64,000 nucleotides of DNA, taken from Enterococcus sp. 4G2_DIV0659. GTDB lineage: Bacteria > Bacillota > Bacilli > Lactobacillales > Enterococcaceae. Positions 17,430 to 26,345 of the stretch are shown here, one piece after another. The stretch is taken from positions 1,421,001 to 1,485,000 of the forward strand of contig NZ_NGLE02000001.1 of assembly GCF_002140715.2 (NCBI RefSeq), in the 5' to 3' direction. Position 1 is the stretch's first letter. Each line of letters opens with the position of its first letter. The notes beneath the pieces were generated by a model. The model was not told where the DNA came from. It saw nothing but the letters and a program-made list of their open reading frames with translations, and ran no database searches. The position numbers were made by a program, and so were the translations under genes.

Positions 17430-18095
17430 TTACTTTTTTTGTTTAAGAGCTGATTCATTTATACTAAATTGCTTGAATATCTTTTCTTGTAATTTTTTTA
17501 TTTGATTTAAATCTTTTGTATACCCCAACATAATATCAGAATCACTCAATTCCTCTTCTGTTAATGAATACACGTTCACACTAAAGTCGCGTATTTGTCT
17601 GTAGTAACGCACCAATCGCTTTTGACCTTCCTTCGATAGGACATCAGAAGGAGATGTTGTTCCATATGAAGCTAATAAAGAAGAACGATCTGCCAATGTT
17701 GCTTTTGATTTTTTAAAATCAGCACCATTTTGAATATCTGACAAACTTTTTTCTACTTCCCCTAAAAGAAAGTAACTTTGAACAATAGCATTACTATCCT
17801 CTGCATTTAAATTAGTCATTTGGTAGTAACGTGCATACATTCCTCCACCCAAAGAAACTAAAGCGATAAGCGTAATAAAAAATATCTTCTTTACATATGA
17901 TTTTTTTCTCTTTTCCATTTGACGGCGTATACGTACCCATTTTTTTCGCTTAGTCTTATTTTTTGGACGCTTCTTTAATAAGGCTTTCAGTTGATTGCCA
18001 GTAATAAAAAACAGAACTATATACATGACCACAATCAAAAAAGCAAGAAAAGCTAACGATAAGCTACCAATGAACAACCACTCCAAAATGCTCAT
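17430..18095 (-). CDS. Two-TM membrane protein of unknown function
   Basis: 221 residues from the ATG at 18095, with GGGGAGG 9 nt upstream. Two hydrophobic helices (about 4-30 and 69-88) are separated by a very basic loop (KKRPKNKTKRKKWVRIRRQ), putting that loop inside and the C-terminal 130 residues outside. The outer part is helical and charged with no family I recognise. It sits between the WxL-interacting protein gene and the signal peptidase-like gene, so a role in surface assembly is inferred from position only. Confidence 0.7.
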   Translation of the reverse strand: MSILEWLFIGSLSLAFLAFLIVVMYIVLFFITGNQLKALLKKRPKNKTKRKKWVRIRRQMEKRKKSYVKKIFFITLIALVSLGGGMYARYYQMTNLNAEDSNAIVQSYFLLGEVEKSLSDIQNGADFKKSKATLADRSSLLASYGTTSPSDVLSKEGQKRLVRYYRQIRDFSVNVYSLTEEELSDSDIMLGYTKDLNQIKKLQEKIFKQFSINESALKQKK

Positions 18096-18116
18096 CTTAT
18101 CTAGCCTCCCCATTCA

Positions 18117-19202
18117 CTATTTTTTTTTCTTAGAAGATGTTTTCTTCTTTTTATTTTTTTTCTTCTTTTTATTAGCTGTATATCGTACAAATGAAAATAC
18201 TGCTATAAACAGGATAAATACCACACTGACAATTAATGCAATCAATTTCCAATTGACTCCTCTTTCTTGAATCAGTGATACGTCTTGTCCATTATATTTA
18301 TCGGCTTCATCATTTGTTACTTCAAAGTCTTCTTTCCATTCCCACTTTTTATCGTCAGTCGTCACTAATATATGACTTGTATAGTTTCCAGCTTCAAAAG
18401 GTTCACCATTTAGGTTAATCGGAAAATCAATCATTGAATTTGGCGCCATTCGATAATTTGCTTTTTTGGTTTCATACAGCACTTCGTCGGAACCTTTTTT
18501 ATATACTTTAACATCTACTGACATTTTTTCGACATAATTCATTTGAGTATTAGAAAAATTCAATAGAAATGCATTTCTATAATTCGTTAACCCTGCAGAA
18601 ATTTTATTGAATGATAAGTCTGGCTGAACTATTTCATCCGTCTCACTTAGTAATATTCCCACTAAAAAAGCATATTTATTTACGACACCTTTTGATTTTT
18701 CAGATGCTTTTTTTTGTTCTTCTGTTTCTTTTTGTTTTAATTGAATGCCTCCAGAAATATATCCATTGAATCGTTCTGCCGGCATAGTTATTTCCACTGG
18801 AACCATAACACTAGAATGCGCTGCAACCTTAACTTCACTTGGCACTTTAACGATATCTTTTACATCATATTTTAGTGAAGGATCATTCTTAATTTCTGTA
18901 GGTCCATATTCAACTACTCCATTGCTATTTGTTTTTGCACTATTCAGTGCTAGTTCTATCGTTAATTCTCTATCCGAGTCATTAAATACTTCTAAGTTAA
19001 CCGTTTGCTTTTGACTTGGAGTCATACGCAAATCAAAATATCCAGCATCACTATGTTGATTTTCAGGTTTTCTTACATAGTAGCTAAATCCAATATCTGC
19101 TGGACTTGGTTGCTCATTAGCATATGTTTCTTGTGGGATGACAAATAATGTACAAATTATGTAAATAAGTAAAAAAAACGCTGGTTTTGATTGTTGTTTC
19201 AT
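18117..19202 (-). CDS. WxL-interacting protein (DUF916 + DUF3324)
   Basis: 361 residues from the ATG at 19202, with AAAGGA upstream. The signal peptide ends near QETYA. An N-terminal DUF916 (WxL peptidoglycan-binding) domain begins FSYYVRKPENQ...YFDLRMTPSQKQTVNLEV; DUF3324 (host-binding) follows with ANYRMAPNSMIDFPI and FEAGNYTSHILV. A C-terminal TM helix is followed by a Lys-rich tail (KKKKNKKKK). Such proteins tether WxL proteins at the cell envelope. It follows two WxL genes after a hairpin at 19236-19265. A paralogue of the same layout lies at 47.8-48.9 kb. Confidence 0.88.
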   Translation of the reverse strand: MKQQSKPAFFLLIYIICTLFVIPQETYANEQPSPADIGFSYYVRKPENQHSDAGYFDLRMTPSQKQTVNLEVFNDSDRELTIELALNSAKTNSNGVVEYGPTEIKNDPSLKYDVKDIVKVPSEVKVAAHSSVMVPVEITMPAERFNGYISGGIQLKQKETEEQKKASEKSKGVVNKYAFLVGILLSETDEIVQPDLSFNKISAGLTNYRNAFLLNFSNTQMNYVEKMSVDVKVYKKGSDEVLYETKKANYRMAPNSMIDFPINLNGEPFEAGNYTSHILVTTDDKKWEWKEDFEVTNDEADKYNGQDVSLIQERGVNWKLIALIVSVVFILFIAVFSFVRYTANKKKKKNKKKKTSSKKKK

Positions 19203-19235
19203 AGTTTGATTCCTTTCTCTTAACAATTAAATAAG

Positions 19236-19265
19236 CATCGAACCGCTCCGAAAAGCGGATCGATG
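19236..19265 (-). terminator. Intercistronic hairpin between WxL and WxL-interacting genes
   Basis: catcg..ccgct and agcgg..cgatg arms with an imperfect stem. The weak T content on the minus strand suggests partial termination or mRNA stabilisation rather than a full stop. Confidence 0.45.
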
Positions 19266-19284
19266 AATTTTTTTGTTTTACATT

Positions 19285-20016
19285 TTATTTAACTTCAGTC
19301 ATAGTCCAAGTAATTTCGCCTCTGTAGTCTCCTTCAACAATAAGATCATCTTTACCGATATCTAGTTTTACAGACTTGCTAGAATCCTTTTCATCAGCTG
19401 AATTAAGATGGCCAAATGTGATAGTAGTTGTTCCTATTCCAGCACCCGGAGTAGTATTATTAATAATTAGTGTAGATTCTCCATTTGTAACTACTCTATC
19501 ACTTCCAGGTTCAACAATTGCACCAGCAGGAAGTTTAACGTTATCACCAATATTAGCTTGAGTTTGAAGATGGATATTTCTTAAAGTTACTGTTGATCCT
19601 GCTAAAACACTACTACCTGAAGTTAATGGTTTAGTAATTTGGGCAGCTACTGTGTATCTGTGATCTGCTACCGCACGTTCATCACTAATCGCTACAAAGT
19701 TAGCTGAAGAACCAGTAGACTGTGTCCAGTTTTTAGCCCAGTAAGAACGTGAAGTTGCTGTAGCTTGTTGCTCACCAAAGCTTAAAGGTGTAACTGCTAC
19801 AACTCCAAATTCTTTGTAATCCACAGATAGACTCATTGAACCAGACATTTCTGAATTAGGAATGTCAACTGATCCACTTGTTTTACGTGTGAATTGGATG
19901 TCCATGTCACCTGTTTTTGAGTCTGGATCGGCAGCTTTTGTAGTATTTGGAATAGCTAAAGCTACTCCTACAGCTCCTAATAATACTGCGCCGCATAATT
20001 TGTGTGTTAATTTCAT
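19285..20016 (-). CDS. WxL-domain surface protein with a degenerate first motif
   Basis: 243 residues, AGGAGG upstream, signal peptide ending near NTTKAAD. The DSKTGDMDIQFT start and the C-terminal GEITWTMTEVK are typical of small WxL proteins, which bind peptidoglycan non-covalently through the C-terminal WxL domain. The first W-x-L position reads RYTVAAQIT, with Tyr in place of Trp, so only the distal Trp motif remains. It is the second of two tandem small WxL genes. Confidence 0.8.
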   Translation of the reverse strand: MKLTHKLCGAVLLGAVGVALAIPNTTKAADPDSKTGDMDIQFTRKTSGSVDIPNSEMSGSMSLSVDYKEFGVVAVTPLSFGEQQATATSRSYWAKNWTQSTGSSANFVAISDERAVADHRYTVAAQITKPLTSGSSVLAGSTVTLRNIHLQTQANIGDNVKLPAGAIVEPGSDRVVTNGESTLIINNTTPGAGIGTTTITFGHLNSADEKDSSKSVKLDIGKDDLIVEGDYRGEITWTMTEVK

Positions 20017-20046
20017 TTGTGTTTCCTCCTAAGAATATGTTTTTAT

Positions 20047-20853
20047 TTATGGCAACTCGGAAATAATCCAAGTTAACACCGTTGAATAAGTTCCAGGATC
20101 TTTTTTAGTAGCTCCTGGGATAGTTAAGCTAACTGCATCATTCATGTAAACGGCCTGATTATCTAATGAAGGGTTAGTTACTGGTTTACCTTCACTATCT
20201 AATCGCGGAGTTAAAGTTGAATTTTGACCAACTTGATTGTCAGGTGATGCACCAAAGCTGATGCTCCATGTTCCTGTTCCCGTTCCTTTTTTTGCAGTAG
20301 CTAGTGTGTAAGTTTCTCCTATATTATTCAAGTGAATAACTTCCTTTGAAATATCTGGAGCTTGGCCCATACCATTTGAAGTATTGATCCAAGATTTATC
20401 TAAAGAGATTACGGCCCCATTTAATTGACTGTTCTCTTTATTCTGATTTTTAAATTGTGTTTCTTGGCGAACTTGCAATGCCCAACCATTACCATTTCCT
20501 CGATAATCAGAAACTTGTATAAAGCTTCCACGAGGGGCGATTTTCCCTTTAAATAGGAGTGCATCAGCAGAATAGCTAATATCCTTAGAAAAAATTTTAT
20601 TGCTATTAAAGCCTAGGTTAGGTACATAATCAATTCTCAGTGGACCACTTGTTTTTCCGTAAGTGCCTTCTTGAACAGGCAATTCTTCTGACGGATGCTC
20701 TGGATCCATGACTCCAAATTTCGGATCACCAATTTTAAGATCTATATCCATATCACCAGTAGTATTATCTTCAGCATATGAAGCAATCGGTCTATTTAGT
20801 AATGCTAAAACTAGAAACGCTCCAATAGAAAGCCAAGCAATCTTTCTCATCAC
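20047..20853 (-). CDS. WxL-domain surface protein
   Basis: 268 residues. Signal peptide ends near IASYAEDN; the mature protein starts TGDMDIDLKIG. Both WxL motifs are visible: GWALQVRQETQF (proximal) and VLTWIISELP (C-terminal). The start overlaps the stop of the sorting-signal gene by 4 bp (ATGA). Expected location is the cell wall surface, held by the WxL domain and the WxL-interacting protein encoded two genes downstream. Confidence 0.88.
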   Translation of the reverse strand: MMRKIAWLSIGAFLVLALLNRPIASYAEDNTTGDMDIDLKIGDPKFGVMDPEHPSEELPVQEGTYGKTSGPLRIDYVPNLGFNSNKIFSKDISYSADALLFKGKIAPRGSFIQVSDYRGNGNGWALQVRQETQFKNQNKENSQLNGAVISLDKSWINTSNGMGQAPDISKEVIHLNNIGETYTLATAKKGTGTGTWSISFGASPDNQVGQNSTLTPRLDSEGKPVTNPSLDNQAVYMNDAVSLTIPGATKKDPGTYSTVLTWIISELP

Positions 20854-21218
20854 TTATTCCCTCCATCGTTCTCATGTTCTGCTTTTCCTTTTTTAATAAA
20901 GAAGAAGATAAACACTGCTGCAATCAATGCCAGTCCACCAACGGATAAACCTGCTTTTACTAATTCACCTGTTGAAGGAAACTTACCTTTAGGTTTAACA
21001 GGAGTAGGGGCACCACTTGAACTATCAGACGCTTTTGGCGCTTCACTACTTCCTGAAGGCTTAGGTGGTTCTGATGAGTCACCTACTAAAGTAATTTCTC
21101 CTTGTGTAGGTGCTTCTCCACCATCCGCAGCATACATTCTTTCATTGCTACATGATAAGAATATAACCATTAAGATAAGTGACAGTGTAAAACGAATCAA
21201 CCAACCCTTTGTTTTCAT
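20850..21218 (-). CDS. Small sortase-anchored protein, FPSTG signal
   Basis: 122 residues. Signal peptide ends near RMYAADG; a Ser/Pro-rich spacer (PPKPSGSSEAPKASDSSSGA) leads to FPSTGE, a hydrophobic helix (about 92-110) and a basic tail. This is a short sortase substrate of the type found in WxL loci; Phe replaces Leu in the usual LPXTG. It likely serves as a covalently attached anchor or stalk for the complex. Confidence 0.85.
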   Translation of the reverse strand: MKTKGWLIRFTLSLILMVIFLSCSNERMYAADGGEAPTQGEITLVGDSSEPPKPSGSSEAPKASDSSSGAPTPVKPKGKFPSTGELVKAGLSVGGLALIAAVFIFFFIKKGKAEHENDGGNK

Positions 21219-21235
21219 TGTTTCCCTCCTCTTCT

Positions 21236-23740
21236 TTATTTTGCATTTTCTAAAGTAATTTCCAACTGCGCTTTATATTTTCCTAATGCTTTCAAAGAGC
21301 CTGCTGGAAAATCAAGGAAAAATCCTTCTTTATGAGCCTTCCACCGATCTTCAGTGATATCGTACTTATTCGCGGTAATTGTATCTGGCGTATAGATCAC
21401 ACTACTTGCATCATTCAATGTCACTTCATCTTTAGCATTTTTATACTTAATGACATCTGTCATTTTCTGAGTGCCATCTTCACTTTGTAAATCAGTAATA
21501 ATCTTCGCTTTTAAATTCCATTGTTCTTTGGTTACACGCGTATCAGATACCACTAGATTTGAGCCTATAACTTCGGGTTCAGAGATTCGTTTCTGTTCAA
21601 TAAATCCCGAATGTACTTTGAAGTCTAAACTAGTAGGTGCCGTAGCTAAAGAAAGATAGCCAGTGAATTCATATTCAACAACAACATTTTCTCCAACAAT
21701 CAGCACTGCTGTTTCATCAGCAGGACGACCCACAAGACGATAGTTATCGTTCTCAATATCCGCTATTCTTTTTTTAACTTCAGGATTTAAACTTAAATTT
21801 ATGGTCGTATCCATATCGCCTTCCAAAACAAGTTTTGTTGGACTCTTATCTATGCTGACCCCTGCTTCATTGACAAAATCAACTGTAACTTTACCAACAC
21901 TGTTTTTTATATTCACATCGATCGTTTTTGTTACTTGTGATGTGCCTGTACCGTAAGTTAGAGTGACTTTATAAATTCCTTCTTTAACAGTAGAAGCTCC
22001 ATTAAGAACTGGTAAGGTTGTAGAAGCAATATTAATGGACGTATTGGCTATCATCGATGGCGGGAACGGATCAACTCGCCATAAATTAAGCTTTCCTTTG
22101 TCTCGAATCATGGTTTCAACTGCTGCCTTAGTTGTTGGATAGTCCTTAGTAAATACTGTGAACCCATCTCCATGCAATAAGTGTTTATTATCCTGAGAAA
22201 CTGCATCATTTGGATCTTTAATAAATACTGGGACGTCAACGTCTGCCTTGTTGCCAACTTCATCCGTTAACTCTACTACAAAGAAATCAGGCCCAATAGT
22301 ATTTACCAATCCTTCAATATCTTGCCCTGCTTTTAGCGATACTTTGATATTTGCTTTTGCAGAAATATCATCTGACCAATCTTTTAAAAATTTTGTATAG
22401 TCCGCAACTGCAGTAATTGCTTGTGTATCACCCAAATCAATGAGAGAAATTTTCCCTTCTCCTTTTGGTTTGATAGCATCTACTTTATACGAACTTACTA
22501 ACTCAGGTGAGATATAGTTACTACCTACCATCTGACTTGTTATATTTTGATCAGTTGTTACTCCTATGCTCGGATTTCTAACGTTAAATACAACGTCCAG
22601 TTTACTACTTGTTAATGACAAGTCAGCTACAGGAATACTTAAAGTGTTTCCTATCACCGTTGGCGTTACACTTTGTCCATTTACAATTAATGTTCCTGGT
22701 TGATATACTTGTCCTGCTGACAAAGTAAGCTTTAGGACCGGCGAAAGTAAATTTTGTATTCCACCTGTATATTTACCTGAATATTGCACTGTGACTTCCT
22801 CAGTTGGAGCAACTGCTTTTGTTGTCGTTGCTGGCAACCCTTTAGCATTCAAGAGCTTTACGCTATCTTCATAGTTGACCAAACCAGGAACTGAACGGAA
22901 TGCAACCATTGCTTTTTCTGTTAAAGCTCCCGTTGAACCAGTAAATCCCCAATAAACTTTTTCACTACCACCAGGACTAAACTTAAACGTATTCTTGTGT
23001 ATCGGCGCTTCTACTGGATCCAACCCTTCATATTCATAAGTCAGCACCCCATAATTCGATGCATTCCATGTTTTCCAGTGAACCTTCAAAAGTCGCCATT
23101 TTCCATCACCTAAAGGGAAAGAAGGATATTGCAATCCTTGATGATTCACTTTAAGAGACTGATTCCAGTTAAATACATACGAATCTACTTGGTCAGGGAA
23201 TGCGTAAGCTACGTGCCCCCTGTCCTCATTTCTTAAAATATCCGCATCAAAGTTATCACCATTCAGATAGGTGTCAAACTCAATCGCAAAACTGCTTTTC
23301 AACTGTCTTCGTAGTATTTTCTGATTCAGATAATTGGAGTCTACACCATGAGCGTATGCTCCCATCGCATTACCGGTTGCACCATTCGTTCCATCAAATT
23401 TCGCAGCTCGATCTGCATCATTGTGAAAAACGAATGTCACACCATCCGCTGTACCTTCTAAATTAATATACATCTCAGCTTCAAAGTCTTTACTTAAATC
23501 AACTTTGTTTATTTCCGTTGAGAATATACTCCCAATTCTTTCTGTCTCAGCATCTGTGATAATTACGGTGTTTCCCCTAACTGTACTATGAGCTCCTGCT
23601 GGAACTTTAAAGATATCTGTTAAGGGAACACTTTGAGGTGCGTCTTCTGAAGCTATTGCTTCAGCTTGCGAAGGCATTGATAGTGTTAATCCAATCGCTA
23701 AAGCGTAGAAAAAAGTTATTTTTTTAAAATTACGAAACAT
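21236..23740 (-). CDS. Large WxL protein with an L-type lectin domain
   Basis: 834 residues, AAAGGAGGTG upstream, signal peptide ending near PSQAEA. Residues about 35-300 form an L-type (legume-like) lectin domain: DGVTFVFHND, SSFAIEFDTYLNGDNFD and WRLLKVHWKTW are characteristic. Ig-like or MucBP-like segments follow. The C-terminal WxL domain has QWNLKAKI; its last motif reads AQLEITLENAK without Trp. It probably binds sugars at the surface and is the first gene after the promoter at 23814-23841. Confidence 0.85.
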   Translation of the reverse strand: MFRNFKKITFFYALAIGLTLSMPSQAEAIASEDAPQSVPLTDIFKVPAGAHSTVRGNTVIITDAETERIGSIFSTEINKVDLSKDFEAEMYINLEGTADGVTFVFHNDADRAAKFDGTNGATGNAMGAYAHGVDSNYLNQKILRRQLKSSFAIEFDTYLNGDNFDADILRNEDRGHVAYAFPDQVDSYVFNWNQSLKVNHQGLQYPSFPLGDGKWRLLKVHWKTWNASNYGVLTYEYEGLDPVEAPIHKNTFKFSPGGSEKVYWGFTGSTGALTEKAMVAFRSVPGLVNYEDSVKLLNAKGLPATTTKAVAPTEEVTVQYSGKYTGGIQNLLSPVLKLTLSAGQVYQPGTLIVNGQSVTPTVIGNTLSIPVADLSLTSSKLDVVFNVRNPSIGVTTDQNITSQMVGSNYISPELVSSYKVDAIKPKGEGKISLIDLGDTQAITAVADYTKFLKDWSDDISAKANIKVSLKAGQDIEGLVNTIGPDFFVVELTDEVGNKADVDVPVFIKDPNDAVSQDNKHLLHGDGFTVFTKDYPTTKAAVETMIRDKGKLNLWRVDPFPPSMIANTSINIASTTLPVLNGASTVKEGIYKVTLTYGTGTSQVTKTIDVNIKNSVGKVTVDFVNEAGVSIDKSPTKLVLEGDMDTTINLSLNPEVKKRIADIENDNYRLVGRPADETAVLIVGENVVVEYEFTGYLSLATAPTSLDFKVHSGFIEQKRISEPEVIGSNLVVSDTRVTKEQWNLKAKIITDLQSEDGTQKMTDVIKYKNAKDEVTLNDASSVIYTPDTITANKYDITEDRWKAHKEGFFLDFPAGSLKALGKYKAQLEITLENAK

Positions 23741-23813
23741 CTTATAATTTCACCTCCTTTCTAGTCTAGACGAATGTTGAGTAGATACTTTGATTAATCA
23801 CAGAAAATCCTCC

Positions 23814-23841
23814 ATTTTATCGATTCTTTAATATGTGACAA
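23814..23841 (-). promoter_or_regulatory. Promoter of the WxL/signal peptidase operon
   Basis: Minus strand: TTGTCA (23836-23841), a 16-nt spacer, TAAAAT (23814-23819), about 70 nt before the first gene. It lies after the regulator gene, so the operon can be transcribed separately from the regulator. Confidence 0.5.
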
Positions 23842-23876
23842 GCCGAAATCATGAATCTTTTAGTAACTCATTGTTT

Positions 23877-24593
23877 TTATAAAACCAACATGTAGCCTTT
23901 GGAGCGAATTGTTTTGATGTACTTTGGTTTAGCTGAGTCTTTTTCTAGTTTTTTGCGTAAATGGAAAATAAGATTACTAACACGGTATTGCTTATTTCCT
24001 TCTTGACAGTTGTTGTAATCATCTTTCCATACATGTTCATAAATCTCTTCATATGTTACTGCCTTACCACTGTGATTAATTAAATAAGAAATTATTTGAA
24101 ATTCTAGTTTGGTTAAGCAAATTTCTTTTTGACCTTCTACCATAACGCTCAAATTTTCCGGAATTAAATCTAAAGAACCTTCAGAATGTTTGATATCTAC
24201 TATTTTTTTTTTCTCATCATTAGTTGTCGTTTTTTCTTTGACTCTTTTCAACAGGTTAGATAGTTGTATAATGGATTCCTCTTGCTCCACCTCTTTATCT
24301 GTTACCCCATCTGCACCTAATTGAAGATAGACCATTTTACTTGTTTTTGAGATATTTTGAGAAACAACCCAAATTAATGCTTTAAAGTTTCTTCTCAACT
24401 CCAAAATTAATTCGCACGTGCCTTTCAATCCTAAAGTTGATGTTTCTTCTATTATTAATGCATCCATAAGATATGCTCCCGATGAGACCTCTTCTGCTGA
24501 AAATGTATGTATCTGATAAGATGTTTTGTTTAATTGATTTGTATATGTATCAGTAATTGTTTCATTTATCGGTATGATTCCTATGTTATACAT
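23877..24593 (-). CDS. OmpR-type winged-helix regulator with an atypical receiver
   Basis: 238 residues. The C-terminal 100 residues are an OmpR/PhoB winged helix (LTKLEFQIISYLINHSGKAV, YRVSNLIFHLRKKLEKD, YIKTIRSKGYMLVL). The N-terminal half has the shape of a receiver but the beta-3 phospho-acceptor position reads DALIIEETS, Glu where Asp is expected, and the other acidic-pocket residues are absent. No histidine kinase is adjacent. It is therefore probably a phosphorylation-independent regulator of the WxL locus directly downstream, a link inferred from position. Confidence 0.8.
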   Translation of the reverse strand: MYNIGIIPINETITDTYTNQLNKTSYQIHTFSAEEVSSGAYLMDALIIEETSTLGLKGTCELILELRRNFKALIWVVSQNISKTSKMVYLQLGADGVTDKEVEQEESIIQLSNLLKRVKEKTTTNDEKKKIVDIKHSEGSLDLIPENLSVMVEGQKEICLTKLEFQIISYLINHSGKAVTYEEIYEHVWKDDYNNCQEGNKQYRVSNLIFHLRKKLEKDSAKPKYIKTIRSKGYMLVL

Positions 24594-24759
24594 GTTTGTT
24601 TATCCTTTCTTAAATCAAATACTATTTATTTATTATTTAATTCTATTAGAATTATACATTTTTTATGCTATATTTATTTCCGAAAAATACTTTTTTTTTA
24701 GAAAATCTTGAAAAATACTTGTTTTCCAAGGGTTTCACAACGAATTTATTAACATTTTA

Positions 24760-24787
24760 TTGAATTCATGTTATATTTCACTATAAT
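24760..24787 (+). promoter_or_regulatory. Promoter of the first Mga-like regulator gene
   Basis: TTGAAT (24760-24765), a 16-nt spacer, TATAAT (24782-24787), divergent from the OmpR-type regulator gene. Confidence 0.5.
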
Positions 24788-24835
24788 CACTTAATTATTA
24801 TAGATTTTCTATTTGCCAAAAGGAGTGATAGATTA

Positions 24836-26335
24836 ATGAATAAGAAATTTATGAAAAAAAATGAGGCAAACAAATTTGATTTATTCAAAAAAATAATTTT
24901 TAGTACAGACGGTATTAGTATTCAAGAAGTCATCAATCAAAATGGTGATTCTAAAAGTACTATCTATCGTTATATCCAGCAAATAAATGAAGATTTAGCT
25001 CTTGCATTTCCAGATGAAGTGGTTCGAGTGAATCAAAAATCGGCTTTTTTATATGTGTCTCTTCCTAAATCCATGAACATCGCATATGTGATTGATTATT
25101 TAAGGTTCTACTATATTACTGTATCTCCTGAATATACGATTTTTTCTGCTGCTGCCGATAGAAACTATAGTTCTCTGGAATCTTTAGCCCAAAGCGTGAA
25201 CTTAAGTCCGTCTTATACTTATAAAACATTAACTTCTTTGAATAAATTACTAAAGCCTTTCAATATTAAAACGGCTTTTGGTGATGAATCAAAAAAAACA
25301 AATATTTATGGTAACGAATTAGATATTCGCTTTTTTCTTTTTTTTAGTTACTGGTCTATATTAAAAGGATTGTTTTGGCCTTTTAATCGATCACCTAAGC
25401 ATTTCAAAGACTTACCTGTTCCAATTTCAACGATGTTATCCCCTTCTCAACAAACTAGAATTCGTTATTTTCAAAATATTACTTATTGGCGAATTTTATA
25501 TTTGCAGGAAAAAATAAACATCGATAGCGATTTTTTGACTTATTTACTTATTTTAAATAACGGAAATCCTACAATTTTTACACTAAATTTTGATAATGTT
25601 CTATCTACAGAAGAGCTCCGCACCGAAGAAGCTTATTTCGGTTTCCTAGCTAGGTTTTTCATCAGCGATATTGATACCGCAGAAATAAAAAAACAAACGG
25701 CTCAATTATTCATTGATTCTGATTTACCTTTAGTTAGTAGCTGTCACACACTACTAACTAAATTGCAAGAAAAATATACTCTTTTAATGAGTGAAGACGA
25801 TTTTCATTTTTTTTTCTATCATTTAATGATGGCTTTAATTTATATCCAATATATTGGTATCGACTACGAAACATTACAAGAGTATGAAGAACGTCTATTT
25901 TTACTAGACACTGACACTGAAGACTTCAGTAGAATAGGAAAAGAACTTACTGAGTTCACTCGTTCGTTTTTAAAAAACGATTCTTTTTTCAAAAGAAATC
26001 TTTCCGATGGTTTGCTTAATTACCTAGTCAATCTTCTGTATTACATTGTAGATAGTTCAACAAAGATCGAACCTTTAACTATCTTTTGCCAATATTCAAA
26101 AAATCTCTACACTGTTGATGAAATAAAAAATGGTTTATTAACTATTTTTGGGAAAAAAATCATTCGCTTTACAAAAATTATTACAGAAGCTGACATTGTC
26201 ATTTCAGACTGTTATGAGGGCGACATTGCTAATGATAACTTCTTTTATTTTGACAATCCTTTTGATCCAAACCTTTGGAAACAGTTGTCTTCATTTGTCA
26301 ATTCACGCTTGCACAATGCGACCTTTTTTAAATAA
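24836..26335 (+). CDS. Mga-family transcriptional regulator
   Basis: 499 residues, AAGGAGTGA before the ATG. The N-terminal 130 residues have the two HTH elements of Mga/AtxA-type regulators (DGISIQEVINQNGDSKSTIYRYI; SLESLAQSVNLSPSYTYKTL); the centre has PRD-like helical segments (FFLFFSYWSI) and the C-terminus an EIIB-like fold (IVISDCYEGD). Similar genes commonly control WxL surface loci in enterococci. It is divergent from the OmpR-type regulator and convergent with a second Mga-like gene 10 bp away. Confidence 0.82.
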   Translation: MNKKFMKKNEANKFDLFKKIIFSTDGISIQEVINQNGDSKSTIYRYIQQINEDLALAFPDEVVRVNQKSAFLYVSLPKSMNIAYVIDYLRFYYITVSPEYTIFSAAADRNYSSLESLAQSVNLSPSYTYKTLTSLNKLLKPFNIKTAFGDESKKTNIYGNELDIRFFLFFSYWSILKGLFWPFNRSPKHFKDLPVPISTMLSPSQQTRIRYFQNITYWRILYLQEKINIDSDFLTYLLILNNGNPTIFTLNFDNVLSTEELRTEEAYFGFLARFFISDIDTAEIKKQTAQLFIDSDLPLVSSCHTLLTKLQEKYTLLMSEDDFHFFFYHLMMALIYIQYIGIDYETLQEYEERLFLLDTDTEDFSRIGKELTEFTRSFLKNDSFFKRNLSDGLLNYLVNLLYYIVDSSTKIEPLTIFCQYSKNLYTVDEIKNGLLTIFGKKIIRFTKIITEADIVISDCYEGDIANDNFFYFDNPFDPNLWKQLSSFVNSRLHNATFFK

Positions 26336-26345
26336 TCAACGCTAT

